DNA of 6,668 nucleotides. Source: Chloroflexota bacterium. Its GTDB lineage: Bacteria > Chloroflexota > Ktedonobacteria > Ktedonobacterales > Ktedonobacteraceae. Position numbers and translations under genes: made by a program. The first letter of the stretch is position 1; each line of letters begins with the position of its first letter. The notes beneath the pieces are model-generated. The model saw only the letters and a program-made list of their open reading frames with translations, did no database searches and was not told the origin of the DNA. Where the stretch lies: NCBI GenBank assembly GCA_005881495.1, contig VBHI01000367.1:1-6668 (forward strand), read 5' to 3'. Below, in pieces: positions 6,190-6,668 of this stretch.

Positions 6190-6203
6190 CTCCTGTCCTC
6201 CTT
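6187..6203 (-). promoter_or_regulatory. Perfect Shine-Dalgarno before an AUA start codon
   Basis: Minus-strand AAGGAGG (6203-6197) is followed, after seven bases, by ATA-GCA-CGC-AAA-CCG, where family members usually begin Met then a few residues before the P-F-R-F-G strand. The spacing marks the ATA as the initiation codon. A six-codon ORF MKEDRR starts at ATG 6206, spans the Shine-Dalgarno, and ends in TAG overlapping the ATA (ATAG), so termination-reinitiation is conceivable. Confidence 0.6.
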
Positions 6204-6364
6204 CATACAGAGCATTTTACGAACAGAAAGGGGTGGTGTTTCAATCTTTGTTCATCGTGTTGACCTCCTCCCAATCCCTTCAACGGGATGGGTCTTCTCG
6301 CGCCCGAGCTGGCATCGTTCTTCCTTTCTGTTTTCACGTCGCCAGGCGACAATACTTAACCTAT
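6190..6364 (-). promoter_or_regulatory. Leader of about 175 nt with hairpins and tiny ORFs
   Basis: Between the predicted transcription start and the oxidoreductase lie three short ORFs: MPARAREDPSR (6315-6280, behind AAGGAAG), MNKD (6255-6241, behind AGGAGGT with seven-base spacing) and MKEDRR (6206-6186). Hairpins: GTCGCC-A-GGCGAC (6338-6350), and CCC-A-ATCCC / GGGAT-GGG (6270-6292), which abuts the AGGAGGT. It may be a regulatory leader or the relic of a lost first gene. None of the peptides is individually convincing. Confidence 0.35.
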
Positions 6365-6375
6365 AGGTTAAGTAT
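6352..6375. promoter_or_regulatory. Perfect 24-bp palindromic operator
   Basis: Arms ATACTTAACC and GGTTAAGTAT surround TATA, making a perfect 24-bp palindrome. It covers five of six bases of the -10 box and the predicted transcription start of the minus-strand promoter. A bound dimer would therefore block RNA polymerase: a repressor site. The form suits ArsR- or TetR-type dimers; the regulator itself is not in the window. Confidence 0.75.
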
Positions 6376-6399
6376 AGAGGAAAAGGGGAACATTGTCAA
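6371..6399 (-). promoter_or_regulatory. Near-consensus sigma-70 promoter for the oxidoreductase
   Basis: TTGACA (6399-6394), a 17-bp spacer, and TATACT (6376-6371) on the minus strand: perfect -35, perfect spacing, five of six at -10. Transcription should begin near 6364 and read into the oxidoreductase gene. The promoter lies in the gap after the SRPBCC stop at 6476, so the oxidoreductase is probably its own unit. Confidence 0.8.
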
Positions 6400-6475
6400 G
6401 GGGTGCCTTGCCACCAGATCTTCATCTTCTGCTCTGCCTGTGGTCTGCTCCTGACGAGCCGGAGTTTGACAGGCG

Positions 6476-6652
6476 TCACCAGTCGAGATGGGGAGAGGAA
6501 AGCGCCGAGGCCAGCGCATCGAACAGGGAGGGCCAGCCGCCTTCAGCCAGCGCACATCGCGCTTCCGTGCCGAGGTGTTCGTGGGTCAGCACGACTTCCG
6601 TCACCCGCGAGTCGATCCTCCTGCCGGACGTGCGTGACGAGTCATTGCTGGC
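6476..6652 (-). pseudogene. C-terminal piece of an SRPBCC (AHSA1-like) protein
   Basis: The last 42 residues before the TGA at 6478-6476 read VTEVVLTHEHLG, then a helix with GGWPSLFDALASAL. This is the closing strand and C-terminal helix (T-E-V-V-L-T-H-E ... G-W ... L ... L) of SRPBCC/AHSA1-like START-fold proteins. Going upstream, the family's E-S-L-V-T-V strand is not in this frame: LVTHVRQEDR appears in a neighbouring frame, and an in-frame TGA lies at 6655-6653. The gene therefore seems frameshifted as well as cut by the window edge. Such proteins often accompany ArsR regulators, which would suit the nearby operator. The only usable start in the piece is GTG 6604. Confidence 0.5.
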
Positions 6653-6668
6653 TCAGACCTTGCGCGGA

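Noticed and set aside
6600..6668. Plus-strand frame reading VTRESILLPDVRDESLLAQTLRG to the right edge as the start of a gene
   Set aside because: No start codon with a ribosome site, no recognisable family, and it is antisense to the SRPBCC C-terminus.
1..6668. CRISPR arrays, tRNA or rRNA genes
   Set aside because: No regularly spaced repeats and no cloverleaf or rRNA-like segments were seen on either strand.

Overview
The window looks like accessory DNA from a GC-moderate, soil-type bacterium. The best guess is Chloroflexota, Ktedonobacteria-like, with Actinobacteria as the alternative. This is an inference from four things: an F420-type luciferase-like oxidoreductase, a short four-helix membrane protein with a one-helix partner of a kind I associate with Chloroflexota/Actinobacteria, an integrase resembling Ktedonobacteria recombinases, and an SRPBCC-type C-terminus. 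No ribosomal or other taxonomic marker is present, so the assignment is tentative. Apart from the IS110 transposase, every gene I recognise is on the minus strand.

Layout, left to right. (1) 1-1000 (+) is the C-terminal part of an IS110-family transposase. It is split by a 73-bp insertion: a 37-bp duplication flanking 36 bp that hold an 18-bp perfect palindrome and a strong Shine-Dalgarno. (2) 1290-2107 (-) is a two-gene unit with an ATGA overlap: a 90-aa single-helix protein, then a 182-aa four-helix membrane protein, both of unknown function. (3) 2328-4002 (-) is an OmpR/PhoB-type response regulator and its HAMP-type histidine kinase (TGATG overlap). The kinase has lost the F and G2 boxes of its ATPase domain through an internal, frame-shifting deletion. 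Its old C-terminus is still readable in another frame. (4) 4095-4730 (-) is a tyrosine-recombinase fragment that has lost its catalytic H-R-Y end and abuts a 188-bp element with 47-bp imperfect inverted repeats. (5) 4932-5262 has no gene but contains a strong stem-loop. (6) 5263-6189 (-) is a full-length luciferase-like, probably F420-dependent, oxidoreductase. Its best start, directly behind a perfect AAGGAGG, is AUA rather than AUG. (7) 6190-6400 is its control region: a consensus promoter TTGACA-N17-TATACT whose -10 overlaps a perfect 24-bp palindrome, then a leader of about 175 nt with hairpins and three tiny ORFs. (8) 6476-6652 (-) is a C-terminal piece of an SRPBCC/AHSA1-like protein, apparently broken upstream.

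How it fits together: the two-component pair may once have controlled the small membrane-protein pair downstream, which also has its own extended -10 promoter. The oxidoreductase appears to be under tight repression by a dimeric regulator not encoded in the window. An ArsR-type protein paired with the SRPBCC gene is a reasonable guess. Five loci carry lesions (transposase, kinase, integrase, SRPBCC, and the oxidoreductase start codon), so this is either a decaying, element-rich region or an imperfect assembly. I see no clear new defence or biosynthetic system. The most unusual items are the operator-plus-Shine-Dalgarno insertion in the transposase and the operator-controlled AUA-start oxidoreductase.
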